This document shows, piece by piece, positions 13,546 to 14,732 of a stretch of 14,732 nt of DNA. Under the pieces are notes generated by a model. It was given only the letters and a program-made list of their open reading frames with translations, searched no databases and was not told the origin of the DNA. The stretch is from NCBI GenBank assembly GCA_964541215.1, contig CAZIPP010000031.1, positions 1-14,732 on the forward strand. The letters run 5' to 3'. Each line of letters begins with the position of its first letter. The stretch's first letter is position 1. The position numbers and the translations under genes are program-made. This stretch comes from SIG469 sp964541215 (GTDB taxonomy: Bacteria; Bacillota; Clostridia; Oscillospirales; Oscillospiraceae).

Positions 13546-14493
13546 TTACCACTCGTCCTCGCCTTCAACGTCGGGCAGCACCAGCTTAACGGACTGAATG
13601 CCCACTTCTATCATGGAATCGTCGGGCTCGTTGGTGGTAAAACGCTGGAACCACAGTCCGGGAGCTACCAGAGCTCTGGTGAACTTGTTGTCGTGGCGTC
13701 CAACGAAGCGGTTTATCTCGTAGCTTATGCCCACCACCACCGGCAGCAGCAAAAGTCTGAGCGCCATGCGCACAAAGGGGTTTGACCAGCGTACCACGCT
13801 GAACACCAGTATGCTTATTATCATTACAACAAACAGGAAGCTGGTACCGCAGCGGGGGTGGAACCTTGTCTGCTTGCGGACGTTTTCCACAGTGAGGGGC
13901 AGACCCGCCTCGTAACATGCAATGGTCTTATGCTCGGCTCCGTGGTAGGCAAAAACGCGCTTCATGTCTTTCATTCTGGACACGGCGATCATGTATATCA
14001 TAAACAGGGTTATGCGTATGGCGCCTTCCGCCAGATTGCGCAGCACTCCGCTGCCTATCCATGGAGATACCAGACCTGCCAGCAGAGTCGGCAGCAGGAT
14101 AAACAGGCAAACGGAAAACATGATGCCCAGAAAAACGGCAACATAAATTATTGCCTGCTGAGCCTTTTCCTCTTCCAGATGCTCTTCCAGCCACTGATCT
14201 ATCTTTGAGGGTTTTTCAGGCTCCATGCCTTCTTCCTCGGGATAGTAGTCTGCCGAGAACATCAGCGCCTTGACGCCGTTTATCATGGAAGATCCGAAGT
14301 TCACAACGCCACGGATAAGAGGCCAGCCAAGGATGGGATATTTGTCCTTGATGAACTTTCTTTCTTCCACCTGAGTCACAAGACCTTCAGGTCCTCTGAC
14401 CACTATAGCTTTTTTCTTCGGTCCCATCATCATGATGCCTTCGATGAGAGCCTGTCCGCCTATTGAAGTGCGGAACTGATTATCTTTTGACAT
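13546..14493 (-). CDS. DUF1385 (YqhQ-like) membrane protein
   Basis: This 315-aa protein belongs to the DUF1385 family, whose biochemical role I do not know. Family marks are GGQALIEGIMMMGP near the N-terminus (12-25), YHGAEHK at 183-189 and HPRCGTSF at 212-219. The His, Glu and Cys in these motifs suggest a metal or catalytic site. Hydrophobic segments lie at about 114-140, 157-172, 217-235 and 243-258, and an acidic soluble linker at about 85-110. AAAGGA, 7 nt upstream, supports the ATG at 14493. It lies 18 nt after a histidine kinase gene. DUF1385 next to prmC is, as I recall, a recurrent arrangement in Clostridia. Confidence 0.92.
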   Translation of the reverse strand: MSKDNQFRTSIGGQALIEGIMMMGPKKKAIVVRGPEGLVTQVEERKFIKDKYPILGWPLIRGVVNFGSSMINGVKALMFSADYYPEEEGMEPEKPSKIDQWLEEHLEEEKAQQAIIYVAVFLGIMFSVCLFILLPTLLAGLVSPWIGSGVLRNLAEGAIRITLFMIYMIAVSRMKDMKRVFAYHGAEHKTIACYEAGLPLTVENVRKQTRFHPRCGTSFLFVVMIISILVFSVVRWSNPFVRMALRLLLLPVVVGISYEINRFVGRHDNKFTRALVAPGLWFQRFTTNEPDDSMIEVGIQSVKLVLPDVEGEDEW

Positions 14494-14511
14494 GGGTTTT
14501 TCCTTTCAGGG

Positions 14512-14732
14512 TCAATTGTTAACAGGCAGCAGGATCGACACAAGAGTACCGCCGCCTTCAGCGTTTTCGATAATGAGCCAGCCGTTGTGCATGGAAACGA
14601 TCTCGTCACACACGGCAAGACCGATACCGTTGCCTCGCTCCTTGGAGCTGCCCTTATAGAACTTCTTTTTGACGAAGGGAAGCTCCTCTTCTGGTATGCC
14701 CGGACCAAAGTCGCGTATCTTTATGGCAACGC
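14512..14732 (-). CDS. Sensor histidine kinase, C-terminal fragment
   Basis: The last 72 codons of a histidine kinase run in from beyond the right edge of the window. The visible part is the end of the HATPase domain. The G1 box is DFGPGI, an F-box-like segment is LPFVKKKFYKGSS, the G2 box is GNGIGLAVCDEIV, and the final strands are GGGTLVSILLP before the TGA stop. The sensor, dimerisation domain and phosphoacceptor histidine are outside the window, so the signal and partner regulator are unknown. The 18-nt gap to DUF1385 implies a common transcript. Confidence 0.9.
   Translation of the reverse strand, partial: VAIKIRDFGPGIPEEELPFVKKKFYKGSSKERGNGIGLAVCDEIVSMHNGWLIIENAEGGGTLVSILLPVNN

Noticed and set aside
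14504..14527. Heptad-like sequence (TTTCAGG, then GTTAACA) at the end of the histidine kinase gene, as a third heptad element
   Set aside because: It is only about three units, part of it is the kinase C-terminus and stop, and there is no opposing array or core hairpin.
1..14732. CRISPR array, transposase, prophage or defence genes
   Set aside because: No regularly spaced long repeats and no such proteins were seen in the annotated frames. Except for the intergenic repeats, the window is housekeeping DNA.

Overview
The window looks like a stretch of core chromosome from a Gram-positive anaerobe of the class Clostridia, probably an Oscillospiraceae (Ruminococcus-like) gut organism. The support is a T-box riboswitch, AGGAGG-type ribosome binding sites, a YwlE-type phosphatase, the DUF1385-prmC neighbourhood, and intergenic repeats of a style I associate with this group. 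The family assignment is inference from gene content and style, not from a database match. Every protein gene is on the minus strand, so the genes are best read from position 14732 down to 1.

The upstream block (14732 to 8749) is, in transcription order: the end of a sensor histidine kinase, a DUF1385 membrane protein, prmC (release-factor methylation), recA, recX, rimO (ribosomal protein S12 methylthiolation) and pgsA (phospholipid synthesis). Most junctions are tight, with a 1-nt overlap at recA/recX and a 4-nt gap at rimO/pgsA. The exceptions are two repeat-bearing spacers, recA-prmC and prmC-DUF1385.

The downstream block (8551 to 738) is a six-gene operon: cysS, a MATE transporter, polA, a low-molecular-weight phosphatase with an arginine-phosphatase signature, rimI and tsaD. 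It starts at a near-consensus promoter followed by a complete cysteine-specific T-box leader (UGC specifier, T-box motif, terminator). It ends in a strong intrinsic terminator 3 nt after the tsaD stop. All internal junctions overlap or are shorter than 25 nt, so uncharged tRNA-Cys should raise expression of DNA polymerase I, the phosphatase and the t6A enzyme along with cysteinyl-tRNA synthetase.

Below position 738 there are no protein genes. This region holds an intact tRNA-Thr(CGU), a second tRNA-Thr broken at the anticodon loop, and an AT-rich spacer with DnaA-box-like 9-mers.

I found no CRISPR array, phage, defence system or transposase. The least explained material is intergenic: two elements of about 130 and 175 bp bounded by inward-facing arrays of degenerate 7-bp repeats around hairpin cores, a 27-bp hairpin motif shared by two spacers, an isolated perfect 12-bp hairpin upstream of the T-box promoter, and the broken tRNA. 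I see no new protein-coding system here.
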